The position numbers were made by a program, and so were the translations under genes. The notes under the pieces were generated by a model. That model was given only the letters and a program-made list of their open reading frames with translations. It was not told the origin of the DNA and searched no databases. Shown here piece after piece: positions 1 through 6,060 of a stretch of DNA of 7,829 nucleotides (its first letter is position 1; the number at the start of each line of letters is the position of its first letter). This DNA comes from Ruminococcus flavefaciens (GTDB taxonomy: Bacteria > Bacillota > Clostridia > Oscillospirales > Ruminococcaceae), in NCBI GenBank assembly GCA_902792495.1, contig CADBAC010000036.1:1-7829 (forward strand). Reading direction: 5' to 3'.

Positions 1-1
1 A

Positions 2-925
2 GCGGATTATCAGCTTGACCGTCTGCTGAAGATGGGTGCTGGGAGCGATACGCAGTTTGCAAATAATGTATGCAGGATAATTCTGAACGGGCTTCCCGTG
101 AAAGTAAAGCCGGAAGGTGCTTGCAGTACCTTTGTTGCGGCAACATCCGATGGTCACAAACTGTTCGCACGCAATTTTGATTACAAAAGCAGTATGGCGA
201 TGTTGATAAAGGCAGTTCCAAAGAAAGGGTACAAATCGATCGCATTATCAAATCTGGGACACATCGGATTTGATGAAAGACATCTGCCCGAAAAAGGTAT
301 TATTAGCAGATTCAGAACTCTTGCTTCGGTATATTCACCTCTTGACGGTATGAATGAGAAGGGCTTTGCAGTGGCAGTAAATACAGCGGTGGAACAAGTC
401 ACTCGACAGGATAGAGGAAAAATGCCCGTCATGACAACACTTGCGATAAGGTTACTGCTTGACCGTGCGGCAAATGTTGAGGAAGCTGTCGGTATTCTTG
501 ACAGCATAGATATGCGATCAAGCGGTAAGATCGGTTACCATTTTCAATTGGCTGACCGAAGCGGTGATTCTGCGATAGTAGAGTATATTGATAACAAAAT
601 GGTCGTCATACAGAAAAAGCCGGAGGATATCAGCTTTTGTCTTACGAATTTTACGATGTCAACAGAGGAGCAAAACGGTACTGGCAAGGAACGCTTTGCG
701 ATCATGAAGGAACGCCTGAATGAAAAGAGTTCAATAATGACAAACAATGAGGCTATGGAGCTTCTAAAAACGGCGCAGATGGACGGACATAAATACTATG
801 AGCCGGGGCATATGTACTATGACAGTATAACGCAGTGGTCGGTGGTATATGATCTGAGCAAATGTACGGCAGCTGTTACGATAAAATCTGATTTTGAAAA
901 GACCTATGATTTCAACATTTTGTAG
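2..925 (+). CDS. Linear amide C-N hydrolase (C45 / choloylglycine hydrolase-like Ntn hydrolase), 5'-partial
   Basis: Probable N-terminal-nucleophile amidase that cleaves, or transfers acyl groups at, non-peptide C-N bonds. Relatives include penicillin V acylase, bile salt hydrolase and isopenicillin-N acyltransferase. The frame is open to the left edge, so the ATG at 32 is probably internal. The candidate nucleophile Cys (codon 122-124, motif ACSTF) is followed by FARNFDY, whose Arg and Asp match the family's catalytic set. Further family-like stretches are MNEKGFAVAVN, GYHFQLADRSGDSAIVEY, CLTNF, KERF and the C-terminal TQWSVVYDL. At least 40 residues precede the Cys, so maturation would need removal of a propeptide by autoproteolysis, as in penicillin acylase and acid-ceramidase-type members. 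Any signal peptide lies outside the window. It is first in the visible co-directional block, ending 12 nt before the preferred start of the next gene. Fold confidence is high. The substrate (bile salt, acyl-homoserine lactone, N-acyl amine or beta-lactam) is unknown. Confidence 0.88.
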   Translation, partial: ADYQLDRLLKMGAGSDTQFANNVCRIILNGLPVKVKPEGACSTFVAATSDGHKLFARNFDYKSSMAMLIKAVPKKGYKSIALSNLGHIGFDERHLPEKGIISRFRTLASVYSPLDGMNEKGFAVAVNTAVEQVTRQDRGKMPVMTTLAIRLLLDRAANVEEAVGILDSIDMRSSGKIGYHFQLADRSGDSAIVEYIDNKMVVIQKKPEDISFCLTNFTMSTEEQNGTGKERFAIMKERLNEKSSIMTNNEAMELLKTAQMDGHKYYEPGHMYYDSITQWSVVYDLSKCTAAVTIKSDFEKTYDFNIL

Positions 926-937
926 AGGATGAGCATA

Positions 938-1651
938 ATGAATATCATATCGCAGATAGATTTGAAAAAGCACATTTTATATTCTCCTCTGATGGAGAAG
1001 GTCATCAAAAAGCATCTTGAAGAAAAATATCATGGAGATGATATTGAAAAGATGTGGGAGAAGGTACAGCTTCAATATGCAGTTTTTCTGAAAGATCTGC
1101 CCTATCTCGGTGGTAAGAAAAACACACATAACGGAACAGGAGGTACATATGACTGTATCATGCTATTCGCCTATTATGAAGCACTGGAGCATACACCAGA
1201 TATAAACGAACTGTATGAAATGAACTGTGAAGTTTTTCTAACAGGCTTCAAAAGCCTTGAAAAAATAGCAAATGCCAATAAATCGTTTGTAAGACGTGTG
1301 CTTCACACGGCATTTAGCGCAACTGCAAGATCGAAATACAACTGCGATCCAAAGCAACCTACCGGCTATATCATGAAAGTCGAACCTTACGATAAGAAGA
1401 TCGGACCGAAGTATATCTTTGAACGCTGCCCTATTGCGGAATTTGCAAAAGCTCACGGGTATCTTGACATCATGCCAGCCTTCTGCAACAGCGATTATCC
1501 TGCAATGGAAATGATACACGGTCATTTGATACGCAAGCACACCTGTGCAAATTCTGACATATGCGACTACTGGATTGTTGGCGATGAGTCGGAAGCCGCA
1601 AAAGAACACCCTAAAAAGATAGATGACAAAGGGTATTGGTATAATGATTGA
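938..1651 (+). CDS. L-2-amino-thiazoline-4-carboxylic acid (ATC) hydrolase family protein
   Basis: Member of the family named for L-ATC hydrolase, which opens the thiazoline ring of L-ATC to S-carbamoyl-cysteine on a route to L-cysteine. Many Clostridia homologues have no tested substrate. Diagnostic sequence is in the C-terminal half: ERCPIAEFAKAHG, then MPAFCNSDYPAMEMIHGHL, then RKHTCANSDICDYWIVGD. This is a Cys/His-rich pattern (Cys164, 183, 203, 209; His194, 201 from the chosen start) that could bind metal or form the active site. The N-terminal half is helical and less conserved, with no signal peptide or membrane segment, so it is probably cytosolic. I chose ATG 938 over the in-frame ATG at 929 because AGAGG (924-928) lies 9 nt from 938 but directly abuts 929. 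It is tightly coupled to the amidase upstream, so the two are probably co-transcribed. Family assignment is firm; a literal ATC-hydrolysing role is not. Confidence 0.88.
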   Translation: MNIISQIDLKKHILYSPLMEKVIKKHLEEKYHGDDIEKMWEKVQLQYAVFLKDLPYLGGKKNTHNGTGGTYDCIMLFAYYEALEHTPDINELYEMNCEVFLTGFKSLEKIANANKSFVRRVLHTAFSATARSKYNCDPKQPTGYIMKVEPYDKKIGPKYIFERCPIAEFAKAHGYLDIMPAFCNSDYPAMEMIHGHLIRKHTCANSDICDYWIVGDESEAAKEHPKKIDDKGYWYND

Positions 1652-1711
1652 TCTGTGTATCAGAAATAGCCAAGATTGATACATGAAAGGTAATATTGAT
1701 ATGAAAGTCAA

Positions 1712-1915
1712 GTGATCATAAAAATTACAGGCAGAATCATTCTGGTGATACTTATAGGTGCAAAACAACTCAGGATCAAAGGAGTTCTGAAAGGTCTTGA
1801 TAACTTCTATATGGCAGGACAATGGATAATAAGTCCCGGCGGACTTCATATCGCTACTGTTTCAGGGAAATTCGCAATACATAAAATATTGAAAAAAGGA
1901 GAAAAGAAGTATTGA
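1712..1915 (+). pseudogene. C-terminal remnant of a CrtI/phytoene-desaturase-like FAD oxidoreductase
   Basis: A 67-codon frame opening with GTG, without a convincing ribosome binding site. Its last ~45 codons read KGVLKGLDNFYMAGQW, then SPGGLHIATVSGKFAI and a basic tail. This matches the extreme C-terminus of phytoene-dehydrogenase-type NAD(P)/FAD oxidoreductases (GLDNFYLAGQW..PGGGLP...SGK.AIQ), the segment that closes the FAD site. The Rossmann GxGxxG dinucleotide-binding N-terminus and about 400 residues of body are absent, and an in-frame stop lies at 1697-1699. Codons 5-20 are only loosely compatible with the family, and flanking frames are closed. I read it as a decayed deletion remnant, not a working small protein. 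It sits between the ATC-hydrolase-like gene and the glycosyltransferase, so the operon probably once carried a complete redox enzyme here. Confidence 0.7.
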
Positions 1916-1929
1916 AATCTGATAAGAAT

Positions 1930-1937
1930 AGGAGGTG
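1930..1937 (+). promoter_or_regulatory. Strong Shine-Dalgarno site of the glycosyltransferase gene
   Basis: AGGAGGTG, close to a full anti-SD complement, ends 5 nt before ATG 1943. It supports independent initiation of the glycosyltransferase despite the decayed gene upstream. Confidence 0.8.
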
Positions 1938-1942
1938 CCGTC

Positions 1943-2674
1943 ATGAAAGGGATTTCAGTCATCATTCCAGCACATAATGAAGAAAGGTATGTTGCAAGGT
2001 GTATCCGTTCCGTAAAAGCGGCCGCAAAGTATTACAGCGGTAATGTAGAAATTATTGTAGTATGCAACCGCTGTACCGACAGGACTGCGGAGATAGCCGG
2101 AAAATGCGGTGCAAAGGTCATTTCCAACGGAGACAGGTGTATTGCCAAGGTCAGAAATGCAGGGATCTTTAATGCGGACGGCGATATTATTGTGACGATA
2201 GACTGCGATAACCGTATGACGAAAGGAACGCTGAAAGAGATCGCTTTTCTGCTCCGAACAGGCAAATATATCGGCGGCGGTGCGCCTATCCGTTTTGAAC
2301 GGTACTCTTTCCCGCTGTATCTGAATGATCTGCTGTGCAGAGTGTCTTTTGCAGTCACGGGACTGTATTGCGGTATATTCTGGGCTGATAAATCGGCATT
2401 TCAGGCGGTAGGCGGATTTGTGGAAAAGAAAGCAATGGAGGACGCTGCAACTGCAAAAGCACTGAAAGCATACGGCAGGCGGCAAGGCAAGAAATACGGT
2501 GTTCTTCGGAAAAATGTACTTATCAATTCCACAAGGAAATACGATGATATGGGCGACTGGCTTTATCTGAAGCTGATGCTGTGCAATATCGGCACATTTA
2601 TCAAAGCAGCTCTCGGTGACAGGAGTGGGCTTGATAAAATGCTCGATAAGCTGTTTTATGATTACAATGATTAG
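1943..2674 (+). CDS. Family 2 glycosyltransferase (GT-A fold)
   Basis: Predicted to transfer a sugar from a nucleotide-sugar donor to an unknown acceptor. GT-A hallmarks appear in order: nucleotide-binding start ISVIIPAHNEE (residues 4-14), CNRCTDRTAEIA (41-52, the position of the usual N.STD.T), metal-binding DxD as Asp87-Cys88-Asp89 in VTIDCDN, and an ED pair (Glu166-Asp167) after GGF, where the catalytic base usually sits. At 243 residues it is a minimal GT2 with no C-terminal membrane domain. Residues 128-147 are hydrophobic and aromatic and could touch the membrane. It starts 27 nt after the CrtI-like remnant and ends 11 nt before the serine hydrolase. FAD-oxidoreductase plus GT2 neighbourhoods occur in carotenoid pathways such as staphyloxanthin, but that link here is conjecture. 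Family assignment is firm; donor, acceptor and linkage are unknown. Confidence 0.88.
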   Translation: MKGISVIIPAHNEERYVARCIRSVKAAAKYYSGNVEIIVVCNRCTDRTAEIAGKCGAKVISNGDRCIAKVRNAGIFNADGDIIVTIDCDNRMTKGTLKEIAFLLRTGKYIGGGAPIRFERYSFPLYLNDLLCRVSFAVTGLYCGIFWADKSAFQAVGGFVEKKAMEDAATAKALKAYGRRQGKKYGVLRKNVLINSTRKYDDMGDWLYLKLMLCNIGTFIKAALGDRSGLDKMLDKLFYDYND

Positions 2675-2685
2675 ATAGGAGAAAT

Positions 2686-4179
2686 ATGTTGATGTTCAAA
2701 AAAATGATAACAAGAGCCTTAGCAGTAACTCTTGCGCTGCCTATACTGATCGCAGCACCGCTTCGGGCATCTGCTGCGGATACCGTCTTGGATAATACGG
2801 AGTGGAATGCTTTTGTAGAGGAAAAAATAGAGAAAGACGATCCGCCTGGACTCGCCGTTACTCTGGTGAATGGCTCTGAGGTCAGCTATAAAAACTGGGG
2901 TTATGCAAATATAGATGAGCAAACTCCCGTAACTGAGGATACGGTTTTGGGTATTGCATCATGCTCGAAGGCGTTTACTGCGCTGTCGATATATCTTTTG
3001 CAGGAGGAAGGAAAACTCTCCATCGAGGACAACGTATCAGACTATCTGCCGTGGTGGAACGTCACTTGGAACGGACAGCCGCAGGATACAAAGATCTGGC
3101 AGCTTTTGGAGCATTGTTCCGGTATCCCCAATTCAACTATGATGCAGTATCCGGTCAGTGATAGTTCCCCTTCCAATGAGGAGATAGCGCATATCGCTGA
3201 AAATATTGAACTTGTATATGAGCCGGGAACACAATTTCAGTATTGCAATCTCGGATATGACATTCTCGCATATATCACAGAAACCGTCAGCGGTGTGCCG
3301 TTTGAGGAATACGTCACGAATGAAATTCTACAGCCGATCGGAATGACGCACAGCGGCTATCATATCCCGACAACACAAGGCTACCGCTGGTTATTCCGGA
3401 GACTTCTTCCGTATGATGAGCCGGAGTCTGTACTGACTTCCGGTGACGGTGGGCTGCGCTCGACCCCGAAAGATATGTCACTCTGGATAGAAGCGCAGCT
3501 CGGACATCTGGAACTGCCTGAAAAACTGAAAAGTGCGATTACTGCATCACAGGAAACACCAGAGGCATACAAAATCGACATGGGGAACAGTATGGTGCAG
3601 TACAACGGCTGGCTGTGTTATGACGGTTATCGTTATCACACTGGTACGAATGCGAATTTCAGCTCCCTCATTCTCGTGGATAAAGAGCGGGACATCGGTA
3701 TTTTCTCTGTTTCAAATATCTGGACATATACAGCGGATTATGCAGGCAACTCACTGTATCAAACTGTGAAAGGCGAACAGATCAATAGGCAGCAGTTTGA
3801 ACTATTAGACCCCTGCTCGACTGTGGATAAGGTATCAACCTATATCACGGTCACAGGTATTATTGGGATCCTTCTGGTCATTGTACTGATGTTTACACAG
3901 AAAAAGCGCCTTGCCAAGAAGCAGATTATCCTTAAAAAAGAGAAGAAAAGGCTCTGCATACGCTGCTGCGTCCTGATCCCGCTGCTTGTATTGACTCCTC
4001 TGCTTCCCAAAATAGTAGTCAGCATCGCAGGTTACGGCTTTGCAAGCTACAAAATGATCGGAGTGTGGTTTCCGTATTCTTTTCTAATTGCATTTGCCGT
4101 ACTGAGTGTTATGGTTCTTTTAATGATTATTACAAGCGTTACCAGATATTTTGCGGCTAAAAGTATAAATTGCCCGTAG
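2686..4179 (+). CDS. Exported, membrane-anchored beta-lactamase-family serine hydrolase (class C / PBP4*-like)
   Basis: Beta-lactamase-fold serine hydrolase. Relatives include AmpC, D-Ala-D-Ala peptidases and esterases. An N-terminal signal peptide has a basic start, a hydrophobic core and a cleavage site near ASA-AD (about residue 31). Active-site motifs follow: SxxK as Ser92-Cys-Ser-Lys95, YxN as Tyr186-Cys-Asn188, a GDGGLRSTPKDM stretch (253-264), and His318-Thr-Gly320 in place of KTG, as is usual in the AmpC-like/esterase branch. The catalytic domain ends near 375. Three hydrophobic segments (about 384-404, 426-446 and 460-485) tether it to the membrane, with the catalytic part outside. 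AGGAG (2677-2681) lies 4 nt before ATG 2686 and 10 nt before the in-frame ATG 2692, so the start is uncertain by two codons. Likely roles are wall-peptide or ester/amide hydrolysis. Antibiotic resistance cannot be inferred. It is last in its operon, 98 nt before the terminator. Confidence 0.9.
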   Translation: MLMFKKMITRALAVTLALPILIAAPLRASAADTVLDNTEWNAFVEEKIEKDDPPGLAVTLVNGSEVSYKNWGYANIDEQTPVTEDTVLGIASCSKAFTALSIYLLQEEGKLSIEDNVSDYLPWWNVTWNGQPQDTKIWQLLEHCSGIPNSTMMQYPVSDSSPSNEEIAHIAENIELVYEPGTQFQYCNLGYDILAYITETVSGVPFEEYVTNEILQPIGMTHSGYHIPTTQGYRWLFRRLLPYDEPESVLTSGDGGLRSTPKDMSLWIEAQLGHLELPEKLKSAITASQETPEAYKIDMGNSMVQYNGWLCYDGYRYHTGTNANFSSLILVDKERDIGIFSVSNIWTYTADYAGNSLYQTVKGEQINRQQFELLDPCSTVDKVSTYITVTGIIGILLVIVLMFTQKKRLAKKQIILKKEKKRLCIRCCVLIPLLVLTPLLPKIVVSIAGYGFASYKMIGVWFPYSFLIAFAVLSVMVLLMIITSVTRYFAAKSINCP

Positions 4180-4186
4180 TCTAATG

Positions 4187-4256
4187 GCGCACCTATAATC
4201 AGTTCCGCACAAGTCCATATCGAAATTATGGCGCGCGCCACAATAACAGCGCACCT
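4187..4256. repeat. GCGCACCT direct repeat flanking a 12-bp GC palindrome
   Basis: GCGCACCT occurs at 4187-4194 and 4249-4256. Between them, 4229-4240 is the perfect palindrome TGGCGCGCGCCA, and CAGTTC (4200-4205) is complemented by GAACTG (4262-4267). In moderately AT-rich DNA this GC-rich symmetry stands out. Function is unknown: it could be a small palindromic repeat unit or a folded mRNA 3' end. Confidence 0.45.
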
Positions 4257-4277
4257 TATTAGAACTGAATAACACAC

Positions 4278-4320
4278 AAAGACCTGAGATCAGCTTACAA
4301 GCATTTCTCAGGTCTTTTCT
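4278..4320 (+). terminator. Intrinsic terminator of the left operon
   Basis: A perfect 12-bp stem (AAAGACCTGAGA at 4278-4289 with TCTCAGGTCTTT at 4306-4317) closes a 16-nt loop and leads into TTTTCTTTTC. It lies 98 nt after the serine hydrolase stop and separates that operon from the tetR promoter. The A run on the left arm means it may also work on the minus strand. Confidence 0.9.
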
Positions 4321-4414
4321 TTTCAGACGGTTAGTCTTCCGCTCCGCAGATTCGGACGGCTGTACAAAGCTTTGGCATTCCTTGGCGAGCTGCTGCTTGA
4401 AAAAGCGATAGATT

Positions 4415-4447
4415 GGTGATTGAACGGTGAATAATAGGTGAATACTA
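4415..4447 (+). repeat. Three tandem 11-bp repeats upstream of the tetR promoter
   Basis: GGTGATTGAAC (4415-4425), GGTGAATAATA (4426-4436) and GGTGAATACTA (4437-4447) abut each other. Units 2 and 3 share 10 of 11 bases; unit 1 matches unit 2 at 7 of 11. The third unit ends at the base before the -35 box. The period of about one helical turn would place each GTGA core on the same DNA face, as in an activator or cooperative repressor site. Confidence 0.55.
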
Positions 4448-4476
4448 TTGACCTGTGAATAATTATATGTTATAAT
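4448..4476 (+). promoter_or_regulatory. Sigma-70/SigA-type promoter of the tetR unit
   Basis: TTGACC (-35, 4448-4453) and TATAAT (-10, 4471-4476) are separated by exactly 17 nt. The -35 box matches consensus at 5 of 6 positions and the -10 at 6 of 6. Predicted transcription start is about 4482-4485, giving a leader of roughly 43 nt before ATG 4527. Confidence 0.85.
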
Positions 4477-4508
4477 TCATATGAATATATAATATAGAAT
4501 ATTCACAG
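4453..4508. promoter_or_regulatory. Candidate TetR operator: nested inverted repeats over the promoter
   Basis: ATTCATATGAAT (4475-4486) is a perfect 12-bp dyad covering the end of the -10 box and the predicted start site. Around it, CTGTGAATA (4453-4461) is exactly complemented by TATTCACAG (4500-4508), so the wider repeat spans the promoter spacer and early leader. TetR-family repressors commonly bind such dyads in their own promoters, so autorepression is likely. Which repeat is bound is inference. Confidence 0.6.
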
Positions 4509-4515
4509 AAAGGAG
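4509..4515 (+). promoter_or_regulatory. Ribosome binding site of the tetR gene
   Basis: AAAGGAG lies 11 nt before ATG 4527, slightly further than usual. No closer in-frame start exists, so 4527 is kept as the start. The site begins one base after the right arm of the outer inverted repeat, so a leader hairpin could affect its access. Confidence 0.65.
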
Positions 4516-4526
4516 CTTGTTATTAA

Positions 4527-5108
4527 ATGGCGGTTGGGTTTACCGATGAGCAGAAGACGAATATCAGGGCAAAGCTGTTGACTGTTGGCAGCGATCTCGC
4601 AGGTTCGGTCGGTTTTAAGAATATGACGGTAGCTCAGATCGCAAAAGCGGCGGGCATTGCAACCGGAACATTCTATCATTTTTATAAATCAAAGGAGGAG
4701 TTTGCTGTTGCTCTGATGCGTGACATAGAAGAAAAATCATTCAGTATGCTTCTTACACGTATGATGAACAGCGAAAATATTACGTTAGAAGAATTCTTAA
4801 AGTGTTATCGGGACCTTTTCCGCCCTGAGAATAATTTTCTGCTCCGATTGAAGCTGAACGACTGGGTATGGCTGAAAACACATATATCTGACGGTTCATA
4901 CTTTGAAAACAAAGGCGATCTTGAACGTATCAAGGGTATTATCCCCTATATTACGGGAGTGCGCAAAAATTTTGATTTGGGTGTTGTCATCAATCTCATA
5001 AAAAGCGTATATTCAATCTATCAGAATCGTGAGAGCTTTTTTGAGGGATCACTGGATACCACTATTGACCTCATTTTTGAAACGCTGTATAACTATGTAA
5101 AGGAATGA
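4527..5108 (+). CDS. TetR/AcrR family transcriptional regulator
   Basis: Ligand-responsive DNA-binding protein, expected to act as a dimeric repressor. At 193 residues it is normal for the family. The N-terminal TetR_N helix-turn-helix is clear: NMTVAQIAKAAGIATGTFYHF (about residues 32-52), then Y.SKEEF, with Gly43 in the turn and the recognition helix at TGTFYHFYKSK. The rest is a helical ligand/dimerisation domain of low conservation, so the inducer cannot be predicted. It starts at ATG 4527 and is the first gene of its unit. The alpha/beta hydrolase follows after 4 nt, a strong sign of translational coupling. The dyad over its promoter suggests that it controls itself and the hydrolase. 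Whether it also controls the left operon is unknown; no copy of the 12-bp dyad was noticed there. Confidence 0.93.
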   Translation: MAVGFTDEQKTNIRAKLLTVGSDLAGSVGFKNMTVAQIAKAAGIATGTFYHFYKSKEEFAVALMRDIEEKSFSMLLTRMMNSENITLEEFLKCYRDLFRPENNFLLRLKLNDWVWLKTHISDGSYFENKGDLERIKGIIPYITGVRKNFDLGVVINLIKSVYSIYQNRESFFEGSLDTTIDLIFETLYNYVKE

Positions 5109-5112
5109 TATT

Positions 5113-5982
5113 ATGAACTACCATGACGAGATCGAAAAATTCTTAAAAAAATATACGTACAGACAAATAAAAGTAGGCAAGGCTGTTTTTCGTTATGTGA
5201 TCGCAGGAGATGAAAGCAAACCTTGTGTAGTGTTTCTCAACGGCGGAATGAACTGCTCCGAAATGTGGTTCAAATACGTTGAAAAGATGTCGGTTCCATA
5301 CAGAACGCTGATATTCGATTATCCGCAGGAGTTCAAGACCTGCGATGAAACCGCAGAAGCTATTATGCTTTTCCTGAAGCAGCTTGGCATCAGCAAGGCT
5401 TTCTTTGCAGGTGCAAGCTTCGGTGGACTGATGGCGCAGATCATAGCCCGAAAGCACCCCGAAATAGTTACAGGGCTTGGACTGTTCTCAACAGCCGGAC
5501 TGGATAAAAGAACAATCAGCAATTCCAAAAAGAAATATATGCTTCTTCCGGTATTGGTCTGGTATATGAAGCACTGCAATTACGAAAAGCTCAAAGGTAA
5601 GGTAACAGACCGCAGCCTTAAAAGTTACGCTAAAGACGAAACACCACAGGATACGCTCTATCTCAGGCAGATGTTTGAATATATGTTCAAAGACTATACC
5701 AGAGAAAAGGATATCCATATCACAAGCATGATGGCAGGACTTAAAAAGCTTCCCCCGTGTGAAAGAAAGCATTTTACATCGTTTGGAAATAAGGTATTGC
5801 TGATATTCCCAGAAAAGGATTTCTTCTCGACAGACGAACAAGCCTCGTTAAAATACTTGTTTCCGCAAGCAAAGGTGGAATACATAAAGAACGGTCACTT
5901 TGGGACGGTGCTTGAATGCGATAAATACATCGGACTTATGAATGAGATAATTGATGAACAGCCGCTGTGCTTGGACATATGA
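5113..5982 (+). CDS. Alpha/beta hydrolase
   Basis: Cytosolic alpha/beta-hydrolase-fold enzyme, probably an esterase, lipase or C-C/amide hydrolase on a small substrate. The oxyanion-hole region is VVFLNGGMNCSEMW (residues 39-52). The nucleophile elbow GASFGG places Ser102 in the GxSxG motif. The acid is probably Asp236 (LLIFPEKDFF) and the base His262 (IKNGHFGTV), completing a triad in the expected order. A cap region rich in Lys and aromatic residues spans about 130-215. No signal peptide is visible and 289 residues is typical. AAGGA (5100-5104) inside the end of tetR serves as ribosome binding site, 8 nt before ATG 5113. TetR-regulated hydrolases often act on the regulator's inducer or a toxic ester, but nothing here fixes the substrate. 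A third start codon follows 15 nt after the stop. Confidence 0.9.
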   Translation: MNYHDEIEKFLKKYTYRQIKVGKAVFRYVIAGDESKPCVVFLNGGMNCSEMWFKYVEKMSVPYRTLIFDYPQEFKTCDETAEAIMLFLKQLGISKAFFAGASFGGLMAQIIARKHPEIVTGLGLFSTAGLDKRTISNSKKKYMLLPVLVWYMKHCNYEKLKGKVTDRSLKSYAKDETPQDTLYLRQMFEYMFKDYTREKDIHITSMMAGLKKLPPCERKHFTSFGNKVLLIFPEKDFFSTDEQASLKYLFPQAKVEYIKNGHFGTVLECDKYIGLMNEIIDEQPLCLDI

Positions 5983-5984
5983 AT

Positions 5985-6042
5985 AGGAGTACAAAACATG
6001 AATAAAACTCTCATAACATTGATGCTGAGGTTGATGTCTTAA
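5985..6042 (+). pseudogene. Orphan translation start: probable 5' stub of a truncated third gene
   Basis: AGGAG (5985-5989) lies 8 nt before ATG 5998, and the frame gives 14 residues (MNKTLITLMLRLMS) before TAA at 6040-6042. The spacing behind the alpha/beta hydrolase is that of a normal operon gene. The simplest reading is that a third gene of the tetR unit was cut here when the recombinase-bearing DNA arrived. A short leader-type peptide is possible but less likely. Too little remains to name the gene. Confidence 0.45.
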
Positions 6043-6060
6043 TATCCGTTCGGCAGACTA

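Larger units (their letters stand above)
4180..4526. other. Intergenic region between the left operon and the tetR unit
   Basis: This 347-nt gap holds no gene I can support. From left to right it contains small GC-rich repeats (4187-4256), an intrinsic terminator (4278-4320), a stretch of about 95 nt without recognisable signals (4321-4414), then tandem repeats, the promoter, dyads and ribosome binding site of the tetR gene (4415-4526). Short open frames in 4321-4419 lack start signals and resemble no family I know. Confidence 0.7.

Noticed and set aside
1676..1705. Possible promoter TTGATA with TATGAA upstream of the CrtI-like remnant
   Set aside because: The -10 matches at only 4 of 6 positions with an 18-nt spacer, and the surrounding genes look co-transcribed.
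1238..1849. 203-codon minus-strand open frame
   Set aside because: It runs antisense through the well-recognised ATC-hydrolase-like gene and resembles no family; it is a shadow frame.
2686..4179. Annotation as an AmpC antibiotic-resistance beta-lactamase
   Set aside because: It has SxxK and YxN but HTG in place of KTG, plus a three-segment membrane tail; this fits the broad serine hydrolase family better, and resistance cannot be claimed.
4177..4272. Stop-codon readthrough extension of the serine hydrolase
   Set aside because: A 31-codon open extension after TAG is within chance, no readthrough context is evident, and the protein already ends after its third membrane segment.
4324..4419. 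31-codon frame with leucine-rich, coding-like composition before the tetR promoter
   Set aside because: There is no start codon with a ribosome binding site, it is too short to be significant, and no family is recognised.
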